This document shows, in pieces, positions 22,454-27,430 of a stretch of DNA of 28,099 bases (its first letter is position 1; every line of letters starts with the position of its first letter). The DNA comes from a virus. The position numbers and the translations under genes are program-made. Below the pieces are notes generated by a model. That model was not told where the DNA came from. It ran no database searches and saw only the letters and a program-made list of their open reading frames with translations. The DNA lies in IMG/VR virus record IMGVR_UViG_3300021961_000477, positions 1 through 28,099 of that record, one strand, 5' to 3'.

Positions 22454-22888
22454 ATGCAACCAAGCTGGAAGCTCATCCCGTTCGTTTTCTCGATCAATCT
22501 CCGCGACACCCTCGTCAAGCTGATGGACACCTGTCCCAGTGCGTGCGAGAAGTCCCGCGAGTATTTCGAGTTTTGCACTTACCTTGTGGCGCATCATCTC
22601 CCCAGCAAGAGCCAGAAGGAAGCGCAGGAAGCCAACGTGCCGGAAAAGCACGCCAAGGTGGTGATCCGTGGCACCATCATGATGGCATTCCTTGCTAATG
22701 AGCACGGCATGAACGAAATCGGCAAGCTGCTTCTCGATATCGCCTTCTCCACGAATAACGACTTCGCCCTTGAAACCATGAGGGAAATGGAGAAGATTGC
22801 TGTCGCCCGTGGCGAAGATCCCATCGACATGAACTTCCTTCTCACCGCAAAGATCGAACCGGAGGACCGTAAGTATGAACTCAACTGA
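22454..22888 (+). CDS. Hypothetical helical protein
   Basis: 144 residues, start fixed by the promoter (an in-frame ATG at 22445 lies inside the -10 box). Almost wholly helical: LRDTLVKLMDTC, RGTIMMAFLANEHGMNEIGKLLLDIAF, ETMREMEKIAVARGED. No recognised motif. Overlaps the next gene by 14 bases. Confidence 0.68.
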   Translation: MQPSWKLIPFVFSINLRDTLVKLMDTCPSACEKSREYFEFCTYLVAHHLPSKSQKEAQEANVPEKHAKVVIRGTIMMAFLANEHGMNEIGKLLLDIAFSTNNDFALETMREMEKIAVARGEDPIDMNFLLTAKIEPEDRKYELN

Positions 22889-23006
22889 TCCCTTCCCGCA
22901 CAAGCGGGAACCAATCCCGCCCATTCGCCTCTACGCAATCGACTACTTCCTCATCATCTCGGTGGGGTTGTGCATTGGTGCGTGGCTGACGGTGGCTTTG
23001 TCCTAA
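22875..23006 (+). CDS. 43-residue single-pass membrane peptide
   Basis: ATG at 22875, TAA at 23004. The peptide has a Pro-rich soluble start (NSTDPFPHKREPIPPIR) and one membrane helix (YFLIISVGLCIGAWLTVALS). It overlaps the end of the preceding gene, as the small membrane gene at 21128 does, and ends three bases before hairpin element 7. Overlap and composition support a real gene. Confidence 0.62.
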   Translation: MNSTDPFPHKREPIPPIRLYAIDYFLIISVGLCIGAWLTVALS

Positions 23007-23008
23007 GT

Positions 23009-23066
23009 GCTTGCAAACAAAGGACTTAGCCCCTGCGGGGCCGGGCCCGCCGCTTCGCGGCGGGCA
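23009..23066 (+). repeat. GC hairpin element, copy 7 (rebuilt third hairpin)
   Basis: The first hairpin is weak and AGCCCC-TGC-GGGGCC is kept. The third hairpin is replaced by a longer one, GCCCGCCGC-TTC-GCGGCGGGC (9 bp), preserving structure with different bases. About 80 bases without features follow before the next promoter. Confidence 0.82.
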
Positions 23067-23147
23067 ATCCTATAGTATACCCGAAAACCCCTCCCCCGTC
23101 AAGTAAAATCCAAGAATCTTTCGCCCACTAAATCCGCAAGATCACGC

Positions 23148-23175
23148 TTGCAATCTTCCGATCTTTTGCTACAAT
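23148..23175 (+). promoter_or_regulatory. Promoter P9 with a 5' leader (TTGCAA-16-TACAAT)
   Basis: -35 at 23148-23153, a 16-base spacer, -10 at 23170-23175. The ATG is 28 bases after the -10, with AAAGG eight bases before it. This is the one unit of the GC block with a normal leader and ribosome site. Confidence 0.78.
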
Positions 23176-23203
23176 ACGCTCTCAACATTCCAAAGGTAAC
23201 CAA

Positions 23204-23968
23204 ATGAAGAACGAAGCATTCCTGCGCGAACGCGCTCCCGCCATCTTTGCAACCACGCCCGCCCCGCATACGTCGGCGGACTACAAGTTCCAGAGCACCC
23301 TTGAGATCATCGATGCATTCGAAGAGCAGGGCTGGTCTGTTGTCGATGCCCGCCAAGTGAAGGCCCGCAAGCGTTCAGGCGATCACGCCAAGCACATGGT
23401 TTCGCTCACGCACGACAGCATGGCCGTGCAGGCACGCGAGATCGGTTCGGTCATCCCTCGCATCAACCTCATCAACTCGCACGACTGGTCGAGCCGTTTC
23501 GAGCTGATCCTTGGCCTGTTCCGTCTTGTGTGTGGCAACGGGATGCAGGTGGCCGCAGGTACGTTCGGCGCGATCTCGATCCGCCACGATGCTCCCCTCG
23601 CAGATACGGTGGGCCGACTCACCTCCGAGTTCGGTGCGATGGGCAACCGTGTCATCGAGACGGCAGAGGCTTGGGATCGTATCTTCCTGAGCGATTCGCA
23701 GCAGCGTGAGTTTGCAGCCTACGCCCGCAACATCCGGTTCGGCGCGGAGTCCACGGTCGATCCCGTGTCGCTGCTGACGATGCGCCGCGAGGCGGATGCA
23801 GGCGATACCCTGTGGCGCACGTTCAACCGTATCCAAGAGAACAGCACCAAGGGCGGTCTCCGCTTCGCCGGGATGCGCCGTCGCTCCCGCGAAATCAAGA
23901 ACATTTCCAAGGATGTTGAGGTCAACCGCGCCCTGTGGGCGCACGCGGAGTCCCTCGCCCTCGCCTGA
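23204..23968 (+). CDS. DUF932 family protein
   Basis: 254 residues. DUF932 (phage/plasmid-like protein) features are an N-terminal SADYKFQSTLEIIDAFEEQGW, then RLVCGNGM near 107-114, and a C-terminal helical region. Members are common on phages and plasmids; their biochemical role is not known to me. It is preceded by a normal ribosome site, unlike its neighbours, possibly reflecting high or sustained expression. Confidence 0.85.
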   Translation: MKNEAFLRERAPAIFATTPAPHTSADYKFQSTLEIIDAFEEQGWSVVDARQVKARKRSGDHAKHMVSLTHDSMAVQAREIGSVIPRINLINSHDWSSRFELILGLFRLVCGNGMQVAAGTFGAISIRHDAPLADTVGRLTSEFGAMGNRVIETAEAWDRIFLSDSQQREFAAYARNIRFGAESTVDPVSLLTMRREADAGDTLWRTFNRIQENSTKGGLRFAGMRRRSREIKNISKDVEVNRALWAHAESLALA

Positions 23969-23989
23969 AAAGCAAGGGGATTCTTGAGA

Positions 23990-24064
23990 ATCCTGCAACG
24001 ACGCAAGTCGTTGCAGGATAAGGACTTGGCCCCTGCGGGGCCGGGCCGCTTCGGTCGCACCGTA
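23990..24064 (+). repeat. GC hairpin element, copy 8 with long first hairpin
   Basis: The first hairpin is a 13-bp perfect stem, ATCCTGCAACGAC-GCAA-GTCGTTGCAGGAT (23990-24019), preceded by an overlapping GGATTC-TTGA-GAATCC. Then GGCCCC-TGC-GGGGCC and a third hairpin with a G-U pair, ending ACCGTA. Confidence 0.85.
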
Positions 24065-24088
24065 ATCGCTAGATTTCTTTCCTTGTGC

Positions 24089-24116
24089 TTGCAATCTTAG
24101 CCCCCCATGATATAAT
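24089..24116 (+). promoter_or_regulatory. Leaderless promoter P10 (TTGCAA-16-TATAAT)
   Basis: -35 at 24089-24094, a 16-base spacer, -10 TATAAT at 24111-24116, then 6 bases to ATG 24123. Confidence 0.82.
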
Positions 24117-24122
24117 AATCAC

Positions 24123-24359
24123 ATGAGCAACGAACTCACTCCCGTCACCCTCACCCGTACCTCGATGTACTCGGATGTTACCCGCACGCGCACGCTCAAC
24201 CTGCGCGAGTCGGACTTGAAGGCTTACGAGGGCGGCAAGGTGCTTTTGCAGGATGCTTTCCCTTATCTCCCCCCATCGGATCGGGAGTGGATCAAGACGG
24301 GCATCACGGATGAGGAGTGGAAGGCTATGTTTGCCCATGTTGAGGACGAGGACGCATAA
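24123..24359 (+). CDS. Small hypothetical protein
   Basis: 78 residues, start set by the promoter. Thr/Arg-rich N-terminus, acidic C-terminus (EEWKAMFAHVEDEDA). No recognised motif. The stop codon is part of the first arm of hairpin element 9. Confidence 0.68.
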   Translation: MSNELTPVTLTRTSMYSDVTRTRTLNLRESDLKAYEGGKVLLQDAFPYLPPSDREWIKTGITDEEWKAMFAHVEDEDA

Positions 24360-24416
24360 CCCCTTATGTTTCAAGGGGTTAGGTCCTGCGGGGCCGGGCC
24401 GTTCGGCCCGACCGTA
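24358..24416 (+). repeat. GC hairpin element, copy 9 (last)
   Basis: AACCCCTT/AAGGGGTT stem overlapping the stop codon, then GGTCC-TGCG-GGGCC and GGGCC-GTTC-GGCCC, ending ACCGTA. It marks the end of the GC-rich block. Confidence 0.85.
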
Positions 24417-24421
24417 TATTG

Positions 24422-24450
24422 ATGCAACTCCGGTGCAAGTTTGATACAAT
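24422..24450 (+). promoter_or_regulatory. Weak promoter-like remnant (ATGCAA-17-TACAAT)
   Basis: A degenerate copy of the GC-block promoter with no start codon at the expected distance. It may be a decayed promoter at the join between the two cassette arrays. Confidence 0.4.
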
Positions 24451-24468
24451 CCCGGTACAAATAGACCT

Positions 24469-24496
24469 TTGAATACTTAGCTAAACCTGTTATAAT
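24469..24496 (+). promoter_or_regulatory. Promoter TTGAAT-16-TATAAT
   Basis: -35 at 24469-24474, a 16-base spacer, -10 TATAAT at 24491-24496, 11 bases to ATG 24508. The implied leader is about 4-5 bases, too short for a ribosome site. Confidence 0.7.
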
Positions 24497-24507
24497 AAGA
24501 CCTCAAG

Positions 24508-24735
24508 ATGACCACAGCAAACGAAAGATATCGTGCGTTGATGATGGCAAGTACATTCTTGCATGATCTAACGGATCCCAATACAACTAAGCGGGTCCCC
24601 AAAGAGATTAGGGCTAAGGCTCGCCGTATACTTAGGCACTATCCGTGGCCTGTGGATATAGATGCGATCACCAACCTAACTTTGAAGGCTGGAACCGAGT
24701 GGTTAGATAGAACAGCCCCTGAAGATAGGGCTTGA
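24508..24735 (+). CDS. BPSL0761 family-like protein
   Basis: 75 residues. MTTANERYRALMMASTFL, then RVPKEIRAKARRILRHYPWPVDI, matches the small BPSL0761-type family of proteobacteria and their phages (unknown role). Its stop codon TGA is part of the first CTTGACTTTT element. The C-terminus beyond the family core is acidic. Confidence 0.68.
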   Translation: MTTANERYRALMMASTFLHDLTDPNTTKRVPKEIRAKARRILRHYPWPVDIDAITNLTLKAGTEWLDRTAPEDRA

Positions 24736-24760
24736 CTTTTCTAGGTAGGTGGTGTATACT
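24732..24760 (+). promoter_or_regulatory. Promoter TTGACT-17-TATACT with palindromic operator-like site
   Basis: -35 at 24732-24737, -10 TATACT at 24755-24760. A perfect 14-base palindrome, CTTACCTAGGTAAG (24759-24772), starts in the -10 box, and the spacer carries CTAGGTAGGT, sharing its half-site. This looks like a repressor site. Confidence 0.65.
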
Positions 24761-24772
24761 TACCTAGGTAAG
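24759..24772. promoter_or_regulatory. 14-base palindrome, candidate operator
   Basis: CTTACCTAGGTAAG is its own reverse complement and covers the expected transcription start. Half-site AGGTA recurs twice in the spacer upstream. No repressor gene is recognised in the window. Confidence 0.55.
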
Positions 24773-24799
24773 CCTTGACTTTTCTACTACACTAATACC

Positions 24800-25003
24800 A
24801 TGCGCGAACCCAAGTACCCTAACATTCACGTTCAACTTAGTGGCAACGACGGCAATGCTTTCGGCATTCTTGGTAATGTTCTCCGTGCAATGAAGCGCGG
24901 GAAGGTTAGCCTTGAAGATCAGGAGCAGTTCCGTCAGGAAGCTACCAGTGGTGATTACGATAATCTTCTACAGACTTGCATGAAGTGGGTCGAGGTTAGC
25001 TAA
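24800..25003 (+). CDS. Conserved small phage/bacterial protein (QLxGxDGNAF family)
   Basis: 67 residues. The pattern VQLSGNDGNAFGILGNV...ATSGDYDNLLQTCMKWV is a widespread small-protein family I have seen in phages and bacteria, function unknown. The context ACACT-AATACC-ATG matches that of the gene at 25571, but the second TTGACT copy is only 7 bases from the -10-like TACACT, so this promoter looks damaged; the upstream one probably drives it. Confidence 0.78.
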   Translation: MREPKYPNIHVQLSGNDGNAFGILGNVLRAMKRGKVSLEDQEQFRQEATSGDYDNLLQTCMKWVEVS

Positions 25004-25008
25004 TAGCC

Positions 25009-25036
25009 TTGACTTTTCTTCCCCTACCTGTATAAT
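25009..25036 (+). promoter_or_regulatory. Promoter TTGACT-16-TATAAT for a leader RNA
   Basis: -35 at 25009-25014, a 16-base spacer, -10 TATAAT at 25031-25036. The expected start, 25043, is the first base of the long stem of the RNA at 25043-25130. Confidence 0.82.
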
Positions 25037-25042
25037 GTCCTT

Positions 25043-25130
25043 TGTGTGGGGTGTGGTCCTTTAGTAATAGAGGACCTCCACCGGATGCCTAGAGTGAGCT
25101 ATCCCAACTATCTCACCCCACACATTTTTT
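25043..25130 (+). ncRNA. Structured leader or small RNA with three helices and a T-run end
   Basis: The ends pair: TGTGTGGGGTG (25043-25053) with CACCCCACACA (25114-25124), 11 bp perfect, followed by six T. Inside, GGTCCT (25055-25060) pairs with AGGACC (25071-25076), extended by GTG/CAC, and GTGAG (25094-25098) pairs with CTCAC (25112-25116) plus TA/TA. The last helix competes with the end of the outer stem for 25114-25116. A 12-base single strand lies between the inner helices. It is an independent small RNA ending at the T-run, or a regulatory leader for the gene at 25137. I do not recognise a known class. Confidence 0.68.
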
Positions 25131-25136
25131 ACTACC

Positions 25137-25346
25137 ATGGCTAAGACGATAAACGTAAAAGTCGATCTAAAGATTAGAACGATCATTGCAATCGACCATC
25201 ATTCTTGGTACGATTTGGATGGATGTTCTATCTGTACCATCACCGAAGAAGATTACAATAAACTTGTAGGTGGTGCTAAGACTGTGGGTCAAATAACTCC
25301 GCTGTCTGAGATCAACCTTAGATCCTGTGTCCCAAGGGAGGCTTGA
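25137..25346 (+). CDS. Small hypothetical protein downstream of the leader RNA
   Basis: 69 residues, beta-rich start (KTINVKVDLKIRTIIAI), then a Trp/Tyr/Asp turn and a C-terminal half with two Cys. The ATG sits six bases after the T-run (context ACTACC-ATG), like the leaderless genes around it, and there is no ribosome site. The stop TGA is part of the next element. No motif recognised. Confidence 0.68.
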   Translation: MAKTINVKVDLKIRTIIAIDHHSWYDLDGCSICTITEEDYNKLVGGAKTVGQITPLSEINLRSCVPREA

Positions 25347-25351
25347 CTTTT
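25343..25351 (+). repeat. TTGACTTTT copy abutting a start codon
   Basis: The copy directly precedes ATG 25352 with no base between, has no -10 box, and carries the upstream gene's stop. Confidence 0.85.
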
Positions 25352-25540
25352 ATGCCTAAGTTCTTAGTAACTGTCACTGAGACCATAAATAAAGAGTGGC
25401 AAATAGAGGTGGAAGCCCCTACTGCCAAGGAAGCTAAGTTTCTGGTCAGTAGTGGTAAAGTAGATTACCTTGATGGTGAAGAACAGGACGAAGAGTCCGA
25501 GATTGAAATCCAGTACGTTGATGAACTAGAGGAGGCTTGA
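25352..25540 (+). CDS. Small phage protein, MPKxxVxV family
   Basis: 62 residues. PKFLVTVTETINKEWQIEVEAPTAKEA is the start of a beta-hairpin/helix family common in phages, with an acidic tail. It is a paralogue of the gene at 25790 (PKYKVYVKRYITKFYVQTIEA) and, less clearly, 25571. The start is taken as the ATG right after the element; the TTG in the element would add three residues. No ribosome site; probably translated by coupling to the previous gene, which ends 6 bases upstream. Confidence 0.7.
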   Translation: MPKFLVTVTETINKEWQIEVEAPTAKEAKFLVSSGKVDYLDGEEQDEESEIEIQYVDELEEA

Positions 25541-25564
25541 CTTTTCTAGGTCAGGCCCTATACT
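25537..25564 (+). promoter_or_regulatory. Leaderless promoter TTGACT-16-TATACT
   Basis: -35 at 25537-25542, a 16-base spacer, -10 TATACT at 25559-25564, then AATACC and ATG 25571. Confidence 0.82.
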
Positions 25565-25570
25565 AATACC

Positions 25571-25777
25571 ATGCAAGCATTCAAGTACGTTGTACTTACC
25601 AAGCAGACGATAGTCCAAACTTGGAGGTATGAGTTCCTTCATGAATACCCTGATCTTACTAAGGATCAGATTCAAGACTACATCTATAACTATGGTGTAG
25701 AAGGTAGCCATTTTGAACTGAAGGATAGTGTTCTTAGTGAGGACATTACCGAGACCTCGATTACCCCCGTACAATAA
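25571..25777 (+). CDS. Small phage protein, possible relative of MPKxxVxV proteins
   Basis: 68 residues. FKYVVLTKQTIVQTWRYEFLHEYP looks like a first beta-hairpin, then a helix (TKDQIQDYIYNYG) and an acidic tail. The general layout matches the small proteins at 25352 and 25790. Leaderless start. Confidence 0.66.
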   Translation: MQAFKYVVLTKQTIVQTWRYEFLHEYPDLTKDQIQDYIYNYGVEGSHFELKDSVLSEDITETSITPVQ

Positions 25778-25780
25778 GGC

Positions 25781-25789
25781 TTGACTTTT
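25781..25789 (+). repeat. TTGACTTTT copy abutting a start codon
   Basis: The same junction as at 25343: TTGACTTTT followed directly by ATGCCTAAG. No -10 box. Confidence 0.85.
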
Positions 25790-25972
25790 ATGCCTAAGTA
25801 TAAAGTGTATGTAAAGAGATACATCACTAAGTTCTATGTACAAACTATAGAGGCTGTTGACCAATACGAAGCAGCCGATAAAGTTTCGTTACAAGAAAGT
25901 GACATGCCGGGCCTTTACAAAGAAGAAGTAGAGGCTACAGTAATGACCAGTGTTCAAGAGACCCTAGACTAA
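25790..25972 (+). CDS. Small phage protein, MPKxxVxV family paralogue
   Basis: 60 residues. It shares with 25352 the junction with the element, the first codons and a beta-beta-alpha-like pattern (VYVKRYITKFYVQTIEAVDQYEAADKV). The two genes look duplicated together with their element. No ribosome site. Confidence 0.7.
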   Translation: MPKYKVYVKRYITKFYVQTIEAVDQYEAADKVSLQESDMPGLYKEEVEATVMTSVQETLD

Positions 25973-25974
25973 CC

Positions 25975-25983
25975 TTGACTTTT
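25975..25983 (+). repeat. TTGACTTTT copy three bases before a start codon
   Basis: TTGACTTTT-ACA-ATG. There is no spaced -10 box. Confidence 0.85.
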
Positions 25984-25986
25984 ACA

Positions 25987-26199
25987 ATGGAATCACAAAC
26001 TTACGAGTACATTGTTCTTAGTGATGATGACACTTATGACAGTGTCGATTACTGCTATGTTTACGTTCTTACCGAAGAAGGTAGTGACACCGTAACTGAT
26101 AGCGGTGGATTCAAGCGATTGGATCCTAAGCACATCGTTGAGAAGATTTCGATTGCAGACCTGTTGGACTGCTACTTTACCCACGAAACAAAGAACTAG
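25987..26199 (+). CDS. Small acidic hypothetical protein
   Basis: 70 residues. Asp/Tyr-rich N-terminus (YEYIVLSDDDTYDSVDYCYVYVL), then Gly turn and an amphipathic C-terminal helix. No recognised motif. The ATG follows an element without its own -10, so it is likely transcribed with the genes upstream. Confidence 0.66.
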   Translation: MESQTYEYIVLSDDDTYDSVDYCYVYVLTEEGSDTVTDSGGFKRLDPKHIVEKISIADLLDCYFTHETKN

Positions 26200-26202
26200 G
26201 GC

Positions 26203-26230
26203 TTGACTTTTCTGGGTCAAGCCCTACAAT
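26203..26230 (+). promoter_or_regulatory. Leaderless promoter TTGACT-16-TACAAT
   Basis: -35 at 26203-26208, a 16-base spacer, -10 TACAAT at 26225-26230, then ACTCCC and ATG 26237. Confidence 0.83.
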
Positions 26231-26236
26231 ACTCCC

Positions 26237-26767
26237 ATGCGAAACAAGCCTAACAATCCTGAGCTTGATCCTAACGTTAAGTATAGGGTCTACCGTAACT
26301 TGACGGACAAGACTCTGTCCATCATGGATACCCGCACTAAGAAGGTGGTGGGTCATACCAGTAAGATTCTTCTTAGAGAGGTTAAGTTCATTGTCTCTAA
26401 GCGTGGTGTGGAGCGCATTCGTGATTCCCGTAGAAAGCAAGTGGTAGCTTTCGCTGAAGGCTACTTTGTTAACTATTTCGGCTTGGGTGCTGAAGGTCCC
26501 ACTGAGTTTAAGGACTGGGAATCTAAGTACGCTGACAGCGAAGCTATCTACTTCAATCCTTACAAGTACGATACCTTCGTAAACGCTATCCAAGAGCCTA
26601 TCTTCTATAAGGAATACGTTCAGATTAGTGATGATGGCTGGATTTACGGCTGGAATAAGCCTGATTCTAACTTTCGAGTCTGGGCTAAGTACGAGCATCA
26701 GAAGGAGCTTGCAACCAAGCCTATTAAGCTTATGACGGGCTTTGCAATAGATACGGATAAGCCTTGA
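26237..26767 (+). CDS. Conserved-type phage hypothetical protein
   Basis: 176 residues. The N-terminal pattern VKYRVYRNLTDKTLSIMD...VVGHTSKILLREVKFIVSKRGVERIRDSRRKQVVAFAEG is a type I know from many phages (a YRVYRNL / RKxVxAFxxG family), role unknown. The rest is Tyr/Trp-rich. The stop TGA is inside the next element, so the final residues KP come from the junction. Confidence 0.74.
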   Translation: MRNKPNNPELDPNVKYRVYRNLTDKTLSIMDTRTKKVVGHTSKILLREVKFIVSKRGVERIRDSRRKQVVAFAEGYFVNYFGLGAEGPTEFKDWESKYADSEAIYFNPYKYDTFVNAIQEPIFYKEYVQISDDGWIYGWNKPDSNFRVWAKYEHQKELATKPIKLMTGFAIDTDKP

Positions 26768-26791
26768 CTTTTCTATGTATAGCCCTATAAT
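26764..26791 (+). promoter_or_regulatory. tRNA cluster promoter TTGACT-16-TATAAT
   Basis: -35 at 26764-26769, a 16-base spacer, -10 TATAAT at 26786-26791. Transcription should start near 26798, seven bases before tRNA-Leu. Confidence 0.85.
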
Positions 26792-26804
26792 GGGTTATAC
26801 ACAT

Positions 26805-26880
26805 GTCCCAGTAGCCCAACGGCAGAGGCAACAGACTTAAAATCTGTAAAGTGTGGGTTCGAATCCCACCCGGGACACCA
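26805..26880 (+). tRNA. tRNA-Leu(UAA)-like, short variable loop
   Basis: Cloverleaf with acceptor GTCCCAG/CCGGGAC (one A-C mismatch), D stem GCC/GGC, anticodon stem ACAGA/TCTGT, loop CTTAAAA (anticodon TAA at 26838-26840), T arm GTGGG-TTCGAAT-CCCAC, discriminator A and encoded CCA. The variable loop is only 5 bases, though bacterial Leu tRNAs have a long variable arm. Confidence 0.85.
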
Positions 26881-26938
26881 AAATCGTTCTTTTAGCCATC
26901 TGAGGACCTGAAAAAGGTGGCTTGTTCTGACCATGTAT
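26881..26938 (+). other. tRNA spacer with hairpin
   Basis: AGCCA and TGGCT can pair across the spacer. The sequence TCGTTCTTTT right after tRNA-Leu recurs after tRNA-Arg (27094-27103), perhaps as a 3' processing signal. Confidence 0.35.
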
Positions 26939-27014
26939 CCCCGAGTAGCTCATCGGTCAGAGCACGGTTCTTATAAAGCTGTGGTAGGTGGTTCAATTCC
27001 ACCCTCGGGGACCA
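26939..27014 (+). tRNA. tRNA-Ile(UAU)
   Basis: Acceptor CCCCGAG/CTCGGGG, D stem GCTC/GAGC, anticodon stem CGGTT/AGCTG with two G-U pairs, loop CTTATAA (anticodon TAT), T stem GGTGG/CCACC, discriminator A, encoded CCA. Reads AUA. Confidence 0.9.
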
Positions 27015-27015
27015 T

Positions 27016-27092
27016 GCCCTTGTAGCTCAACTGGATAGAGCATCAGATTTCTAATCTGAGGGTTCCAAGTTCAAGTCTTGGCAGGGGTGCCA
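27016..27092 (+). tRNA. tRNA-Arg(UCU)
   Basis: Acceptor GCCCTTG/CAGGGGT (G-U at the end), D stem GCTC/GAGC, anticodon stem TCAGA/TCTGA, loop TTTCTAA (anticodon TCT), T stem CCAAG/CTTGG, discriminator G, encoded CCA. One base separates it from tRNA-Ile. Reads AGA/AGG. Confidence 0.92.
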
Positions 27093-27149
27093 TTCGTTCT
27101 TTTGTTCAAGGTTGCACGATTAACCCTTCAAGTTAAAGTGAAATCAGCC

Positions 27150-27158
27150 TTGACTTTT
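27150..27158 (+). repeat. TTGACTTTT copy abutting tRNA-Lys
   Basis: The copy directly joins the first base of tRNA-Lys (27159). There is no -10 at a useful distance upstream of the tRNA; transcription probably continues from the cluster promoter. Confidence 0.85.
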
Positions 27159-27233
27159 GTGCCGCTAACTCAATGGTAGAGTAGATCCCTTTTAAGGATA
27201 AGGTTGTAGGTTCAAGTCCTACGCGGCGCACCA
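27159..27233 (+). tRNA. tRNA-Lys(UUU)
   Basis: Acceptor GTGCCGC/GCGGCGC (one U-G), D stem ACTC/GAGT, anticodon stem GATCC/GGATA (outer pair mismatched), loop CTTTTAA (anticodon TTT), T stem GTAGG/CCTAC, discriminator A, encoded CCA. Confidence 0.9.
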
Positions 27234-27234
27234 T

Positions 27235-27308
27235 GCGGGTATAGCATAATGGTAATGCAATAGCCTTCCAAGCTAAATATTAGGGTTCGATTCCCTATAC
27301 CCGCTCCA
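27235..27308 (+). tRNA. tRNA-Gly(UCC)
   Basis: Acceptor GCGGGTA/TACCCGC, D stem GCAT/ATGC, anticodon stem ATAGC/GCTAA (outer pair mismatched), loop CTTCCAA (anticodon TCC), T stem TAGGG/CCCTA, discriminator T, encoded CCA. One base after tRNA-Lys. Confidence 0.92.
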
Positions 27309-27312
27309 ATCT

Positions 27313-27388
27313 TCTCCCTTAGCTCAGTCGGTAGAGCAAATGACTGTTAATCATTTGGTCCTTGGTTCAAGTCCAAGAGGGAGAGCCA
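27313..27388 (+). tRNA. tRNA-Asn(GUU)
   Basis: Acceptor TCTCCCT/AGGGAGA, D stem GCTC/GAGC, anticodon stem AATGA/TCATT, loop CTGTTAA (anticodon GTT), T stem CTTGG/CCAAG, discriminator G, encoded CCA. Confidence 0.93.
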
Positions 27389-27396
27389 CTTTTACC

Positions 27397-27424
27397 TTGA
27401 CTTTTCTGGACAGGAGTATATAAC
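27397..27424 (+). promoter_or_regulatory. Leaderless promoter TTGACT-16-TATAAC
   Basis: -35 at 27397-27402, a 16-base spacer, -10 TATAAC at 27419-27424, then TATACC and ATG 27431. Confidence 0.78.
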
Positions 27425-27430
27425 TATACC

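Noticed and set aside
23375-24094. Long minus-strand frames opposite the DUF932 gene
   Set aside because: The plus strand has a recognised family, promoter and ribosome site; the minus frames have low-complexity Arg/Ala-rich content typical of GC-rich shadows.
18623-24416. CRISPR array
   Set aside because: The repeats are separated by whole genes of varied length, not by short uniform spacers, and no cas gene is seen.
18158-24416. Integron cassette array with attC sites
   Set aside because: No integrase is seen, the elements lack the attC core and have highly conserved loops, and each gene has its own promoter. The PeSL-like explanation fits better.
25043-25130. Hammerhead or twister ribozyme
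   Set aside because: The conserved cores (CTGATGA...GAAA, or twister loops) are not present.
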